From Streptosporangiaceae bacterium (lineage in GTDB: Bacteria > Actinomycetota > Actinomycetes > Streptosporangiales > Streptosporangiaceae): a DNA stretch of 64,000 nucleotides. Under the pieces are notes generated by a model, which worked only from the letters and a program-made list of their open reading frames with translations, made no database searches and was not told the origin of the DNA. A program made the position numbers and the translations under genes. Each line of letters begins with the position of its first letter. Position 1 is the first letter of the stretch. Location: contig JAICYD010000009.1 in the NCBI GenBank assembly GCA_025934375.1, positions 32,835 through 96,834 of the forward strand, written 5' to 3'. Positions 8,297 to 18,520 of this stretch are shown here, piece after piece.

Positions 8297-8978
8297 CGCC
8301 AGCCTGTTCGGCAGCGGCATCAACCCCGGGTGGGCCGATCAGCTCGCCGCCGTCGCCTCCGCCGTCTGTCGCCAGGTCGACCACGTGACGGTATTCGAGT
8401 CCTTCGACATCGGCATGTGGGCGGGCGACGCCAACCAAGACGAGCTGGGCTGGGGCCGCCCGGCCAGCGACCCGGGGCACGCCGACGATGTCATCAAGGC
8501 CACCGGCCCGTTCGGCGACGCCCTGGAGGCGCTCGCCGAACTGCTCGGCACCACGATCGACGACGTCCGCTGCGAGGTCGGCTTCGCCCACGCCACCAAG
8601 GACCTGGACATCCCCGGCCGCCCGGTCGCCAGCGGCACCGTCGCCGGATTGGACATCCGCTGGATCGGCGCCGTCGGCGGCGCGGACGTCGTCGAGGCGC
8701 ACATCCGCTGGACGATCACCGCCGAGCTCGACCCCGCGTGGGAGGTCGCCATGGCCTACCTCATCGAGGTCCGCGGCCACCCGCAGGTGAACCTCCGCGT
8801 CGAGGTCCTGCCCCAGGACATGGCCTCGATGACCCTGGAGGAGATGCTCGCCATCGGCTCCGTCATCACCGCGATGCCCGTCGTCAACGCCATCCCGGCC
8901 GTGATCGCCGCCCGCCCCGGCATCGTCACCTGCGCCGACCTCCCCACCCAGTCCTCCCGCCACCTTCCCCGCGCCTAA
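8288..8978 (+). pseudogene. C-terminal part of a dihydrodipicolinate reductase-like protein
   Basis: From about NASLFGSGINPGWADQLA onward this plus frame looks like the actinobacterial DapB/2,4-diaminopentanoate dehydrogenase-like family, including GMWAGDANQDELGWGRP and the late MAYLIEVRGHPQVN region. The nucleotide-binding N-terminus (roughly 110-120 residues with the Rossmann GxGxxG) is absent and is replaced by DNA antisense to the TetR tail. An open frame extends upstream to 8112 but has no family character. It could be expressed as a truncated protein but probably lacks catalytic function. Confidence 0.6.
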
Positions 8979-9066
8979 CGGACCCGCGCGAGCTGCGGCA
9001 TGAGAACGCGATGCCGGCTTCTCCTGTTGCTGGCGTGTCTAGCGCGATGAGCGACTCCTCACCCCC

Positions 9067-9125
9067 TGGCAACCCTGGCGGGACGTAAGTTCTCGCGGGG
9101 TGGAGGCAACCTCCGTCCGGGTGCA
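9067..9125 (+). promoter_or_regulatory. Possible ECF-type autoregulatory promoter elements
   Basis: Two direct GGCAACC elements (about 9068 and 9105) lie 30-70 bp upstream of the sigma-factor gene. ECF promoters in actinobacteria often use an AAC-containing -35 box, and autoregulation of ECF operons is common. The second element also sits in a small GGAGG-caa-CCTCC hairpin. No -10 box is certain, so this is a position-based suggestion. Confidence 0.3.
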
Positions 9126-9138
9126 GAGTTTGTGATAC

Positions 9139-9657
9139 GTGGACGTAACCGAAACGGATCTGCCGCCGGGCGCCGCTGTCCCGGTGACGGCGCTGTACGC
9201 CGAGCATGCCCTCGGCCTGGTCCGGCTCGCGGTCGTGCTGACCGGCGACCGGGCCAGCGCCGAGGACATCGTGCAGGACGCGTTCCTTGGCCTGTACCGC
9301 CGCTGGGACAAGCTGCGCGACACCACCTATCCGCTCGCCTACGTGCGCGCCAGCGTGCTGAACGGCTGCCGGACCGCGATGCGCCGCAAGGCCAGGGAAT
9401 CCCGCCTGCCCTTCCTCACCGACATTCCCGTCGGATCCGCCGAATCCCATGCCCTGCTCGGTGAGGAGCAGCGCCAGGTGGCGCGGGCACTCAGCCTGCT
9501 CCCGAGCCGGCAGCGCGAGGCGCTCGTGCTCCGCTACTACCTTGACCTGTCCGAAGAGGAGATCGCCCAGACCATGGGCATCTCCCGCGGCACCGTCAAG
9601 TCCGCCACTCACCGCGGCCTCGCCGCGATCGGCCGCTTCGTGAAGGAGGCATCATGA
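9139..9657 (+). CDS. ECF RNA polymerase sigma factor (SigE family)
   Basis: A 172-aa ECF sigma factor. Region 2 covers about residues 17-75 (YAEHALGLVRLAVVLTGDR, then AEDIVQDAFLGLYRRW). Region 4 covers about 108-165 (LPSRQREALVLRYYLDLSEEE, then the HTH ISRGTVKSATHRGL). The start is GTG 9139. It directs RNA polymerase to a small regulon in response to an envelope or extracytoplasmic signal. The stop overlaps the next gene by 4 bp (ATGA), so the two are translationally coupled and probably function as a sigma/regulator pair. Confidence 0.92.
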   Translation: MDVTETDLPPGAAVPVTALYAEHALGLVRLAVVLTGDRASAEDIVQDAFLGLYRRWDKLRDTTYPLAYVRASVLNGCRTAMRRKARESRLPFLTDIPVGSAESHALLGEEQRQVARALSLLPSRQREALVLRYYLDLSEEEIAQTMGISRGTVKSATHRGLAAIGRFVKEAS

Positions 9658-10961
9658 CCCGGGAAGAAGATCTCATCCGCTCCACCACCGCTGCCATCGC
9701 GGCCACTGTCCGCGACGTCCCGCCCCTGAGGCTCCGCACCGGCACCGATGTGGTGATCATCGGGCCGAGTGAGCCGGGCCGCACACGCAACCGCCGCTGG
9801 CGGTCACGGCTGGCCCCGGCCGGCGCGGTGGTCACGGTCGCCGCGGTCGCCGTCGCACTGGTGATAACGGCCCGGGTCGCCCCGAACGAGCACGGCGCAT
9901 CGCCGGTGAACAGCCCGTCCGCGGGCGCGTCCGCCAGCGTGCCGGAGCACTACATGGCCGTGACCCCTTCGGGTGACCTGGTCGCGGGTGACACCAAGAC
10001 GGGCAAGACGGTAGCTACCATCGACGCGCCGCCGGGTTTGGTGTTCGACGGCGTGGCGGCAGGCCCCGATGACCAGATGTTCATCGTGTCGGCCGCTCCT
10101 GCCCCGCCGCCGCCGCACGCCACCCTGGGGGTCGCGCCGCCAGGGCAAGGGTCTTTCCTGGGCCGGAAGTTGTACCTGGTCAGGCTCACGCCAGGCACCG
10201 CCCAGCCGTCTCGGCTAACCCCGCTGGCCGTCACGCCGCCGGTCGGCGTCCTCGCGGTGGCGCTATCGCAGTCGGGCCAGAAGCTCGCCGTGGCCTCGGC
10301 GACGAACACCTCTGTCGCGGTCCCCGCTTACTCGGTTTCCATCTACTCCGTGACCACCGGCCGCCTGCTGCGCGCCTGGACCTCGGCGACGAACGTCTTC
10401 GGCGCCAACTCGCACCTGCAGGGCTTGACCTGGGTCGATGGCGACCGGGGCATCATGTTCGCGACCAACACCCTTGGCCGGCTAGCCAAAATCAACACCA
10501 ACCCGGAGACGGTCCGGCGGCTGGACGTCACCTCCCGGGGGAGTGACCTCGCGGCGGACAGCAAGGTGGCCTGGACCACGACCGGATATTGCGGATCCCC
10601 GCTGATCAGCGGCGACGGCAGCACCATCGTGTGCGTCTCGACTAGCCGCGAGTCCGCGTCCAGCTCCACGATGACGGCAACGTGGCTGGCGTTCTCGGTC
10701 GCCGCGCCGACGCGCGGGCGCCTGCTCTACCAGGTGTCCATGCCGTACTCCGCGCTCCGGAACCCGCCGGGGGGAACAACGCTCTGGATCGATTCCACGG
10801 GCAGGACGGCGTTCATCGAGGAACTAATCGTCAACCCAGGCAACGGCAGCACTTCCATACGCCTGGGAACCATCAGCAACGGCCATTTCACGCCGTCCGC
10901 TCCGATAACCGCTGGCGCCCCTGCCAACTTCGGGCTCACGCTGCCGTGGATCGCCTGGTAA
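9654..10961 (+). CDS. Membrane-anchored beta-propeller-like partner of the ECF sigma factor
   Basis: A 435-aa protein with a cytoplasmic N-terminus of about 55 residues, one transmembrane helix (about residues 60-81, VVTVAAVAVALVI) and a large extracellular domain. That domain has repeated WD/YVTN-like beta-strand units (GDLVAGDTKTGKTVATIDAP; SVSIYSVTTGRLLRAW). In actinobacteria such proteins follow SigE-type ECF genes and are thought to sense or sequester. A classical zinc anti-sigma motif (HxxxCxxC) is absent, so anti-sigma activity is only an inference from operon position. Confidence 0.7.
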   Translation: MTREEDLIRSTTAAIAATVRDVPPLRLRTGTDVVIIGPSEPGRTRNRRWRSRLAPAGAVVTVAAVAVALVITARVAPNEHGASPVNSPSAGASASVPEHYMAVTPSGDLVAGDTKTGKTVATIDAPPGLVFDGVAAGPDDQMFIVSAAPAPPPPHATLGVAPPGQGSFLGRKLYLVRLTPGTAQPSRLTPLAVTPPVGVLAVALSQSGQKLAVASATNTSVAVPAYSVSIYSVTTGRLLRAWTSATNVFGANSHLQGLTWVDGDRGIMFATNTLGRLAKINTNPETVRRLDVTSRGSDLAADSKVAWTTTGYCGSPLISGDGSTIVCVSTSRESASSSTMTATWLAFSVAAPTRGRLLYQVSMPYSALRNPPGGTTLWIDSTGRTAFIEELIVNPGNGSTSIRLGTISNGHFTPSAPITAGAPANFGLTLPWIAW

Positions 10962-11263
10962 GCGCTGGTAAAACCCGCCGAACGGGCGGTGGTCAGTACC
11001 GGCGGGGCGAGCGTGGGGTGATGCGCCGCTCGTATCGGAGGTACTCCGCTGGCAGCCCAGCCGGGCCGCAACGCGCGCAGCGCGTCCATGAACTCCCGCT
11101 CGGTCTGGATGACCTCGGGAGCGGCGCCATCAACCATGGCCGGATGCTCGTCCTCGGCTTGCACACGATCAGTATGTGCCGCCGCCGACGGGACCGGCCA
11201 GCACGAGGATGTCCGTTCCTGTCCCGACTTGTCCGGCCATGCGTTCCAGTTACCCTAGAAGCC
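10962..11263. other. Intergenic region without a recognisable gene
   Basis: About 300 bp separate the membrane protein from the methyltransferase. Open frames cross it on both strands but show no family similarity. I see no tRNA, repeat or strong terminator. Confidence 0.4.
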
Positions 11264-12558
11264 GTGTGGGTGCAGCCATTTGCGGACCGGGAAGCAGCCA
11301 CGTTGCGCGGCGCCCTGGCCAGCCAGATCGCCGAGCTGTTCCAGCAGGTCGCCACGCTGTACCCCGAGCGCTGGGAGCAGCTAGGGGACGGTGTGGCGGG
11401 GCCGGTGGTAGCCGCGCTGCGGAAGGTGCCACGGCACCTGTTCACGCCCGGTGTGCCGCTGGCCAGGGCATATGAGGATGTAGTCGTCGTCCCCAATTCC
11501 GGGGCGAGCGGCGCGGGCCTCACCTCGGTGTCGCAGCCGTCGATGATCGCGTGGATGCTTGCCCAGCTTGACGTGCGTCCGGGCCAGTCGGTGCTGAAGG
11601 TCGGCAGCGGCGGTTACCAGGCGGCGCTGCTGCGGGAACTGGTCGGCCCGGACGGGTCGGTGACCACGCTGGACATCGCCCCGGACGTGATCAGCCGCGC
11701 CCGGGCCTGCCTGGACCGGGCCGGGTACGGCGACGTGCGCACGGTCTGCGCGGACGGGGAGTACGGCGCGCCCGGCCACGGCCCGTTCGACAAGATCATC
11801 GTCGCCGTGCAGGACTGGGACATCCCGCCGGCCTGGACCGGGCAGCTCGCCCCGGGCGGCCGACTTGTGGTCCCGCTGCTGACCCGGGGCTGCCCAGGTC
11901 ATGGGCGCTGGACCACCAGGACGGGCACCTGGTCAGCCGCAGCAACCTGCCAGCCCTCTTCGTGCCGATGCAGGGCGCCGGGGAGTACCACACGTGGACG
12001 GTCTCGATGGACGAGCCCGGCGTGAGCCTGTGGGGCGAGGAGCCCGAGCCGGCCGGCGTCGACCGGGCCGCGCTGGCCGCAGCGCTGGCGGCTGAACGCT
12101 GCGAAGCCTGGACCGGCGTCACCTTCGTGAGGGGCAAGCCGGAAACGACCCCGGATCTCTGGCTGGTCACCGACCCGGGCCTGTGCTGGCTCAAGGCCGG
12201 CGAGGACGCCCAGGACCGGGGCCTGGTCGCCCCGCTCGCCCAGGTCGTCCCCTACGGGAAGACGAACACCCCCGCCCTGGCCAGCGGGGCCAGCCTCGCC
12301 TACTGCGCCGGGGTGCGCCCGGTCGACGAAGACCGCACGGCCTACGAGCTCGGCGCCTACGGGCACGGCCCGCCCGGCGCCGAGCTCGCCGAGCGGCTGG
12401 CCGCCCACATCCAGGCCTGGGACCGGGACCACCGCGCCGGGCCCGACCCGGTCCTGAGCGTCCACCCCGCCGACACGCCCGCCGACGCCCTTCCCAGCGG
12501 GCATGTCCTGAACAAGCGCCACAGCACGATCGTGCTGTCCTGGCCCGACGTTTCCTAG
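11264..12558 (+). pseudogene. PCMT-like methyltransferase (FxLD-system type), single frameshift
   Basis: A SAM-dependent methyltransferase of the protein-L-isoaspartate O-methyltransferase superfamily. The N-terminal frame carries the PCMT landmarks: PRHLFTPGVPLARAY, SQPSMIAWMLAQL, and a SAM motif altered to LKVGSGGYQAALL. After VVPLLTRG the frame breaks at about 11888-11892, where one C appears to be missing from GGCCTGCCC. The protein then continues in the +1 frame (SWALDHQDGHLVSRSNL to VLNKRHSTIVLSWPDVS). The C-terminal extension resembles methyltransferases annotated with lanthipeptide FxLD systems, but no precursor or lanthipeptide synthase is nearby. Start GTG 11264 is a choice between two close GTGs. 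A sequencing error could explain the break. Confidence 0.65.
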
Positions 12559-12707
12559 GTAGGCGAGCTCGCCAAGGTTGCGCACGGAGCTGCGGGTTCG
12601 CCTAACCGGGGGGTGGTCCGCTTCAGTGCCGTTTCAGCGGCGTTCCAGCGGGGGCGCGGATCCTGTGAGGCGGAGCCGGCACCCATGACGCCGGCGGGCC
12701 GGGATGA

Positions 12708-15700
12708 GTGGGAGCGGTCGTGTTCGGTGGCAGGGGGCGGCGCCTGACGGTGCCGGTACTGGCGGTGGCCCTGGTGGCGGCCAGCGTGACGTTCATGGTG
12801 GCGCGCGGGCCGGCGCGGGCGGACGTGACGACGCCGCAGCCGACGGGGGCCGGCCCAAGCGTGGCGGTGGTCAGCGGTGATTTCACCGGGGACGGGAAGG
12901 CGGACCTGGCGGTGACCGGGTCGCAGTTCTTCACCTCGGTGCCGATGGCGGCCTCGGCCGGAGACGGGTCGTTCACCACCCCGGCGGGGACGCTGTCGGA
13001 CACCGGCTGGGCCTCGTGGTCCTCCACCCCGGGCGTGCACGTGCTGACCGGTGACTTCAACGGGGACGGGAAGACGGACCTGGCGATGATGCCGCCGCCG
13101 GGGAACCCGTGGTGGTTCACGGTGCCGGTGGCGATGTCGGACGGGGCCGGCTCGTTCACGGTGACCAACGACAGCGGGCTGGGCGACTTCGTCTGGAACT
13201 GGGCGCAGATCCCGGGGGTCCAGGTGGTCACCGGGGACTTCAACGGGGACGGCAAAACCGACATCGCGCTGGTGGGCGCCCCGTGGTGGACCACCATCCC
13301 GGTTGCCTTCTCCAACGGTGACGGCAGCTTCCGCGTGGTGACCGGCGCCCTGTCCGACACCGACTGGTCGGCATGGTCCTCGGTCGCGGGCGTGCACGTG
13401 CTGACGGGTGACTTCAACAAGGACGGGAAGACGGACCTGGCGATGATGCCGCCGCCGGGGAACCCGTGGTGGTCCACGATCCCGGTGGCGTTCTCGGGCG
13501 GGGACGGCTCGTTCACGGTGACCAACACCCCGGAGCTGGGCGACTTCGTCTGGAACTGGGCGCAGGTAGCGGGCGCGCAGGTCATCTCCGGTGATTTCAA
13601 CGGGGACGGCAAGACTGACGTCGCGCTCACCGGCGGGCAGGGGTGGCTGAGCGTCCCGGTGGCGTTCGGTAACGGTGACGGGAGCTTCCGCGTTGTCAAT
13701 GACTGGCTGCCGAACTTCGCCTTCGCGGCGTGGGCAACCGGGGAGACCGCCCACGCCAACACGGCACAGTGCGTCCACGCGGCCGACTTCAACGGCGACG
13801 GGAAGACCGACATCGCGCTGGGCTGCGCGAACACGGGGACACCCGGTGTGCTGACAATCCCGGTGGCACTCTCAGTCGGCGACGGGTCGTTCACGGTGAC
13901 CAACGATACGGTCGGGGGAGCGGCGCCGGACTGGCGGGCGCTGACGTACCTGGCGCAGCGTGACACTCAGGGCTGGAACGTGGCCGGTGACTTCAACGGG
14001 GACGGCAAGGCCGACCTGGCCGTGGTCACCAGCACCCAGTCCGGGGCCGGCCCGGCCGCGGTGCCGGTGGCATTGTCCGGCGGGGACGGCTCGTTCACCC
14101 TCACCGCCAAGCAGGTGCCGGGCTTGATCGAGAACCTGGACGGCATGCCCGGCAGCGGAGCCTTCGGCGGCATCATCGGCCCCGCCGGTAAGTGCATCGA
14201 CGACGGCGGTGGCAGCAACGGCGCCCAGGTGGTGCTGCGGACGTGCAACGGGACGCCGGGGCAGGCGTGGGCTCCGCAGGTCTACGGGGCGATCATCGCG
14301 CAAGGCAAGTGCCTGACCGCGGGCAGGAGCGGCGGGGCGCCGGCTGTGGCGGGGACCCTGGTGCAGCTGTGGCACTGTGCCGGTGTGGACCGGTTGCAGC
14401 ACTGGCAACTGCGGGGCTCGCAGCTGTACAACCCGCAGTCGGGGCTGTGCCTGGACGCGGGCAGCAGTACCGCCGACGGCACCCCGCTGCAAGTGTGGGG
14501 ATGCAACGGCACCGCGGCGCAGAACTGGACGCTGCCGGCCGGGTCGAGCCTCCCGGTCCCGAACCCGGACCAGGGATACGACGTCGCCTACCAGGGGCCG
14601 GATGGCCACCTAGGGCATATCAGCCCGGACGGGACGGCGACGCAGTCGGCGTCGGTGCTGGCGGCGGGGACCAGCCCGGCTCTCGTGGGGCTGCTGGGTG
14701 GTGCGTGGCTGTCGACGTTCGTGTCGGCCGATCGTTCGTACTGGATTGCCGATCCCAGCGGTGGCCAGCGTCAGATAGACGGGTTCACCGCGGGCACCGT
14801 GCCGCCTGGTAGCAGCCCGTCGATGGCGGGTGAGCTGACCGGCCCGCGGACGGGCCCGTGGATGGGTGACGTGCAGGCGGTAACCGGCCTGGACTGGGCA
14901 CTTGCTGGCCCACACGGGGACGCGGTGCGGACTGCTGGGCAGATGCTGGCGGGGACGAGTCCGTCGATCACCGCGAAGGGGAACGGGGTGTTCGAGGAGG
15001 CGTTCACCGCGCCGGGCGGGAAGTTGTGGGTGCAGCAGTTCGAGGTCGGCGTCGGGGACAGCGGCGGGCACCTGGTCGGCGGCGGGCTGTCGCTGGCGCC
15101 GGGGACGAGCCCGGCGATCGCGGCGGGACTTGGCCCCGGCCTGGGCAGCGCGTGGGAGATCGCGGTGCACGGCAGCGATGACCACCTGTGGACGGTGGAC
15201 GCGTTCGGCAACAACGTGCAGTACCCGTACCTGCTCAAGCCGGGCAGCGGGGTGGCGATCACGGCGCTGCCCACCACCGGGCAGTATGTGGTCGTGTTCC
15301 AGGCGGCCAGCGACGGCCTAGTGTACAAGAAGGCTACCGGCAACGGGTGGCTGGTTCCCGACGGGCCGGTCTCCCTGGTCGGCGGCGGGATCGGCATGGC
15401 CGCCAATTCCAGCCCGGCGGTCGTCCTGGGCAACACCGGCTACGAGATCGCCGTCCACGGCGATCACGACACGGTGGTCATCACCGGCCCGGACAACACC
15501 AGCCATGACACCGGCCAGGCCATCGCCACGGGCACCAGCCCCGCCATCGCCGGCTCGAGCGGCTCCCGGCCGGGCGCCCCGGAGCTCAGCCCGGTGACGG
15601 CCAGGGACAACAGCGTGACCATCAGCTGGAGCGACAACTCCACCAACGAGTCCCAGTTCGTCCTGCAAAAGCGCGTCACCGGAGACGGCAACAACGGCTG

Positions 15701-16838
15701 GGCGGACATCTACTCGACGTACTCCGACGAGCCGGCCGGCACCTTCCTTGCCGATGAGTACCAGTACACCGACTTCAGCACCGGGCCGGACGCCGAGTGC
15801 TACCGGGTCCTCGCCACGCCCGTGGTCGCGGTCGGCGCCGCCTCGCCCGGCGTCAGCGGCGAGCGGTGCACGGTCCGTCCGGACCCGGGCCGGTTCCCGC
15901 AGTCGGTTCCGCTGTCGGCCGACCAGTGGAACACGTTCTCGGCCAATCACCGGCCCCCGGCCGTCAACGGCGCCCCGGTCGATGACCTGAGCAATATCGC
16001 CCGCGACTTTAACGACGGCCAGGAGCTGGTTAACCGGGGCCAGACCTGGGGGGTGGACCTGGACTGGAACACCGGGGGCAGCTGCTGGATATTCCGCGGC
16101 AAGGGCAGCGGTGACCAGCTGCTGATGGGCCAGGCGCTGGCGATGGAGGTGTGCGACAGCCACGGCAACGGCACCGGCCAGTACCTGGCCTACGGCAGTC
16201 AGACCTTCGGCGTGGACGTGGTCCTGCAGGGCTCTCCGTCGTATGAGTGGCACGTCATCGGCGACTCCGCCTTCCGGGACAACGCCGCCACCGGTCCCGC
16301 GGAATCTGGCTTCGACCTGGAGCGCGGCGGTGCCCATGCGCTGTGGAACGATCAGTCCCGCCGGTACCTGGTCACCGGGCACCAGACGTTCGGCGTCGAC
16401 CTGGACTGGTTCGACCCGTCTGCCCCGCCCCCGGGTGGCGGGATCACGCAGCCGCCGGCGGCGGACCCCGGGGTCGGGGCGCTGCGGGTATTCAACTGCG
16501 ACGCGGCCAAGCATGCGGTGTCGGTGTGGGTCAAGGACACCACCGCCGGCGCCAGCTTTCAGAAGATCGGCAGCCTGCCGTACCAGGGCGATCCCCAGAC
16601 CGGCGGCTGCGCGGCCAAGGACAGCCAGCCGCTGCCGTTCACCCCGGCCGCCCAGCGCAGCTACCTGGTGGTGGTCACCGACTCCCAGCAGGGCGGCTGC
16701 CCCGCCGACGACCCGAGCACCCCCGCGTGCGTGGTGGAGTCCCGGTCGATCACCGGCAACCCGTCCGGGGCGATCGAGACCACGACCGTCGGGGTGGGCA
16801 CCGACCGCAGCCCGTTCGCCGCCAACGGGCTCAAATAA
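12708..16838 (+). CDS. Secreted multidomain FG-GAP/ricin-lectin/fibronectin III protein
   Basis: A 1376-aa exported protein. A basic N-terminus and hydrophobic helix (about residues 10-38, ending ARA) form the signal peptide. Residues about 45-450 contain repeated FG-GAP/VCBS units with the calcium-loop motif DFNGDGKTD. A ricin-type beta-trefoil follows at about 480-620 (QAWAP, QHWQL, QNWTL repeats). A tectonin/PLL-like propeller covers about 620-945. A fibronectin type III domain begins near residue 960 (VTISWSDNSTNESQFVL). The C-terminus has two homologous halves built around QTWGVDLDW and QTFGVDLDW. The domains point to carbohydrate or surface binding outside the cell; no catalytic domain is evident. 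The start is GTG 12708. Confidence 0.85.
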   Translation: MGAVVFGGRGRRLTVPVLAVALVAASVTFMVARGPARADVTTPQPTGAGPSVAVVSGDFTGDGKADLAVTGSQFFTSVPMAASAGDGSFTTPAGTLSDTGWASWSSTPGVHVLTGDFNGDGKTDLAMMPPPGNPWWFTVPVAMSDGAGSFTVTNDSGLGDFVWNWAQIPGVQVVTGDFNGDGKTDIALVGAPWWTTIPVAFSNGDGSFRVVTGALSDTDWSAWSSVAGVHVLTGDFNKDGKTDLAMMPPPGNPWWSTIPVAFSGGDGSFTVTNTPELGDFVWNWAQVAGAQVISGDFNGDGKTDVALTGGQGWLSVPVAFGNGDGSFRVVNDWLPNFAFAAWATGETAHANTAQCVHAADFNGDGKTDIALGCANTGTPGVLTIPVALSVGDGSFTVTNDTVGGAAPDWRALTYLAQRDTQGWNVAGDFNGDGKADLAVVTSTQSGAGPAAVPVALSGGDGSFTLTAKQVPGLIENLDGMPGSGAFGGIIGPAGKCIDDGGGSNGAQVVLRTCNGTPGQAWAPQVYGAIIAQGKCLTAGRSGGAPAVAGTLVQLWHCAGVDRLQHWQLRGSQLYNPQSGLCLDAGSSTADGTPLQVWGCNGTAAQNWTLPAGSSLPVPNPDQGYDVAYQGPDGHLGHISPDGTATQSASVLAAGTSPALVGLLGGAWLSTFVSADRSYWIADPSGGQRQIDGFTAGTVPPGSSPSMAGELTGPRTGPWMGDVQAVTGLDWALAGPHGDAVRTAGQMLAGTSPSITAKGNGVFEEAFTAPGGKLWVQQFEVGVGDSGGHLVGGGLSLAPGTSPAIAAGLGPGLGSAWEIAVHGSDDHLWTVDAFGNNVQYPYLLKPGSGVAITALPTTGQYVVVFQAASDGLVYKKATGNGWLVPDGPVSLVGGGIGMAANSSPAVVLGNTGYEIAVHGDHDTVVITGPDNTSHDTGQAIATGTSPAIAGSSGSRPGAPELSPVTARDNSVTISWSDNSTNESQFVLQKRVTGDGNNGWADIYSTYSDEPAGTFLADEYQYTDFSTGPDAECYRVLATPVVAVGAASPGVSGERCTVRPDPGRFPQSVPLSADQWNTFSANHRPPAVNGAPVDDLSNIARDFNDGQELVNRGQTWGVDLDWNTGGSCWIFRGKGSGDQLLMGQALAMEVCDSHGNGTGQYLAYGSQTFGVDVVLQGSPSYEWHVIGDSAFRDNAATGPAESGFDLERGGAHALWNDQSRRYLVTGHQTFGVDLDWFDPSAPPPGGGITQPPAADPGVGALRVFNCDAAKHAVSVWVKDTTAGASFQKIGSLPYQGDPQTGGCAAKDSQPLPFTPAAQRSYLVVVTDSQQGGCPADDPSTPACVVESRSITGNPSGAIETTTVGVGTDRSPFAANGLK

Positions 16839-16859
16839 TGACGATCCAGGGAGTTACTA

Positions 16860-18497
16860 GTGAAGCTCATACCCGGGCCGGGGCGGCTGACGGCCGGGGC
16901 CGCCCTGATGGCGTGCGCACTGGCGATCGCGCCGCTGTCCACGGTCCACCCCGCCGGGGCTGCCGCCCCGCGGGCGCACTCGGCGGCGAATGCGGGCAAT
17001 ATCGCACAGCGTGCCGCCGGCGTCTGGCACACGTCGAAGAAGACAGTGGTCAGCCTGCGTGACCTGGCCGCCGTTGGCAAGGCCGCCGGGGGCAAGGCCG
17101 CCGGCGGGCAGCCGGCCACGGCACCGGCCGCGGGGACGGCGGCCCAGCCGCGGGTCAGCGTCGCGGCGGCGTTCGCGCCGACGCTGAACGTGAACTTCCC
17201 CGGCCTGGCCTCCGACGGCAACCACCCCCCGGACCCGAACGCCGCCGCCAGCCCGACCCAGATCGTCGAGGTCGTCAACAATCGCCTGCAGGTCTACACC
17301 CAGGGCGGGGCCTCGGCAGGCTGCCCGGCCGACCTGAGTGCCTTCTTCGGCCAGCAGCCGGGGGAGTCCATGTTCGACCCGCGGGTGATCTACGACAACG
17401 TCAGCGGCCGGTTCACGGTGATCATGGCCGTTCAGACACCGCCGCCGCCCGCCGGTCAGCCTCATCTGCCCTTTGTTGACCTTCTCCGCATCGCGCACAG
17501 CGCGCCCGGCGACGCCTGCGGCCTGTGGACCGAGTACTCGATCCTCGGGCAAACCTCGGTCACGGGCATCGCGGAAGGCACTTTCATCGACCAGCCGGCC
17601 ATCGGGCAAGACCGCAATGCCTTCCTGTTCGCCGGCGAGAACTTCACCAACGGCAACAGCTTCATCTCCCACGTGGCCTTCTCCTACCCCAAGAGCTGCG
17701 CCTACAGCAATACCTGCACAACCGACTTCCAGGTCTTCCGCCCCGCGCACTTCGCCACCCCGGCCTCCAGCGGCGGCAACCCCATGATCGCTACCGCGCA
17801 CAGCTACTTCGTCGCCGCCATCTCCAACTTCGGCTACGAGCTGTACCGGATGGACAACAGCGGCGATACCAACGCCACCATCTTCACCCTTCAAGCCACC
17901 ATCGCCAGCGCGCAGTCCGTGGTGCCGCCGCCGCGCGACGCCGCCCAGCCCGGGACATCGAGCCTTATCAACATCGGTGCCAGCAACGTGACCCTCGCGA
18001 CCCGCATCACATCGACTCCCACCTACGACGGCACCCGCATCTGGTTCACGCACCAGGCAGCTGTCTCCAACCACCCCGCGGTCCGGTACGGGGCCATCGA
18101 CCCCGCCAGCAACACCGTCGCCACCAACGTCGCCTTCCACAGCCCGTCCAGCGACGACTTCAACCCCTCCATCGCGGTCGGCATCAACGGAACGTCCCGG
18201 ACTATCTTCCTCAACTGGGCCTACACCGACGTGGCGGGCGGGATCCCCGTCTCCCCGGCCGTCACCGCGGTCACCATCGCCGCCACCGACTCCCCGCCGC
18301 CCCTCGACGGCAAGGACATCCGGCTGGTCGCCGGCGGCATCACCAACGACAACCGGTTCGGCGACTACTCGTCCGTCTCGGTCGACCCGGCCAGCGCCGG
18401 CCAGGCCTGCGCGGTCACCGCCCAGGAGTACTTCGACCCCGCCACCAACGGCAAGTGGGCCACCCGCATCAGCCGCTTCGGCGCCCCCGGATGCTGA
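16860..18497 (+). CDS. Secreted protein of unknown function
   Basis: A 545-aa exported protein. A typical signal peptide occupies residues 1-37 (ALMACALAIAPLS then AGAAAPRA). The mature part has a motif near residue 115 (SDGNHPPDPNAAASPTQIVE) and later strands that look like a bladed beta-propeller, with conserved Asp/Asn turns and FGDYSSVSVDP near the end. No active-site motif is recognisable. It starts at GTG 16860, 21 bp after the previous stop, so it may be co-transcribed with the FG-GAP protein. Confidence 0.7.
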   Translation: MKLIPGPGRLTAGAALMACALAIAPLSTVHPAGAAAPRAHSAANAGNIAQRAAGVWHTSKKTVVSLRDLAAVGKAAGGKAAGGQPATAPAAGTAAQPRVSVAAAFAPTLNVNFPGLASDGNHPPDPNAAASPTQIVEVVNNRLQVYTQGGASAGCPADLSAFFGQQPGESMFDPRVIYDNVSGRFTVIMAVQTPPPPAGQPHLPFVDLLRIAHSAPGDACGLWTEYSILGQTSVTGIAEGTFIDQPAIGQDRNAFLFAGENFTNGNSFISHVAFSYPKSCAYSNTCTTDFQVFRPAHFATPASSGGNPMIATAHSYFVAAISNFGYELYRMDNSGDTNATIFTLQATIASAQSVVPPPRDAAQPGTSSLINIGASNVTLATRITSTPTYDGTRIWFTHQAAVSNHPAVRYGAIDPASNTVATNVAFHSPSSDDFNPSIAVGINGTSRTIFLNWAYTDVAGGIPVSPAVTAVTIAATDSPPPLDGKDIRLVAGGITNDNRFGDYSSVSVDPASAGQACAVTAQEYFDPATNGKWATRISRFGAPGC

Positions 18498-18520
18498 CCC
18501 GGGATCACGACGGGCAGCCG

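Noticed and set aside
8097..8963. Single 288-codon minus-strand gene
   Set aside because: Only the last 65 or so codons resemble a protein family; the rest is antisense to the DapB-like fragment.
12555..13966. Two long minus-strand open frames over the FG-GAP gene
   Set aside because: Repetitive peptides mirror the antisense of calcium-loop repeats; the plus strand has the signal peptide and domains.
12880..14050. Regular short DNA repeats as a CRISPR array
   Set aside because: They are in-frame FG-GAP coding repeats with variable spacing and no constant spacer length.
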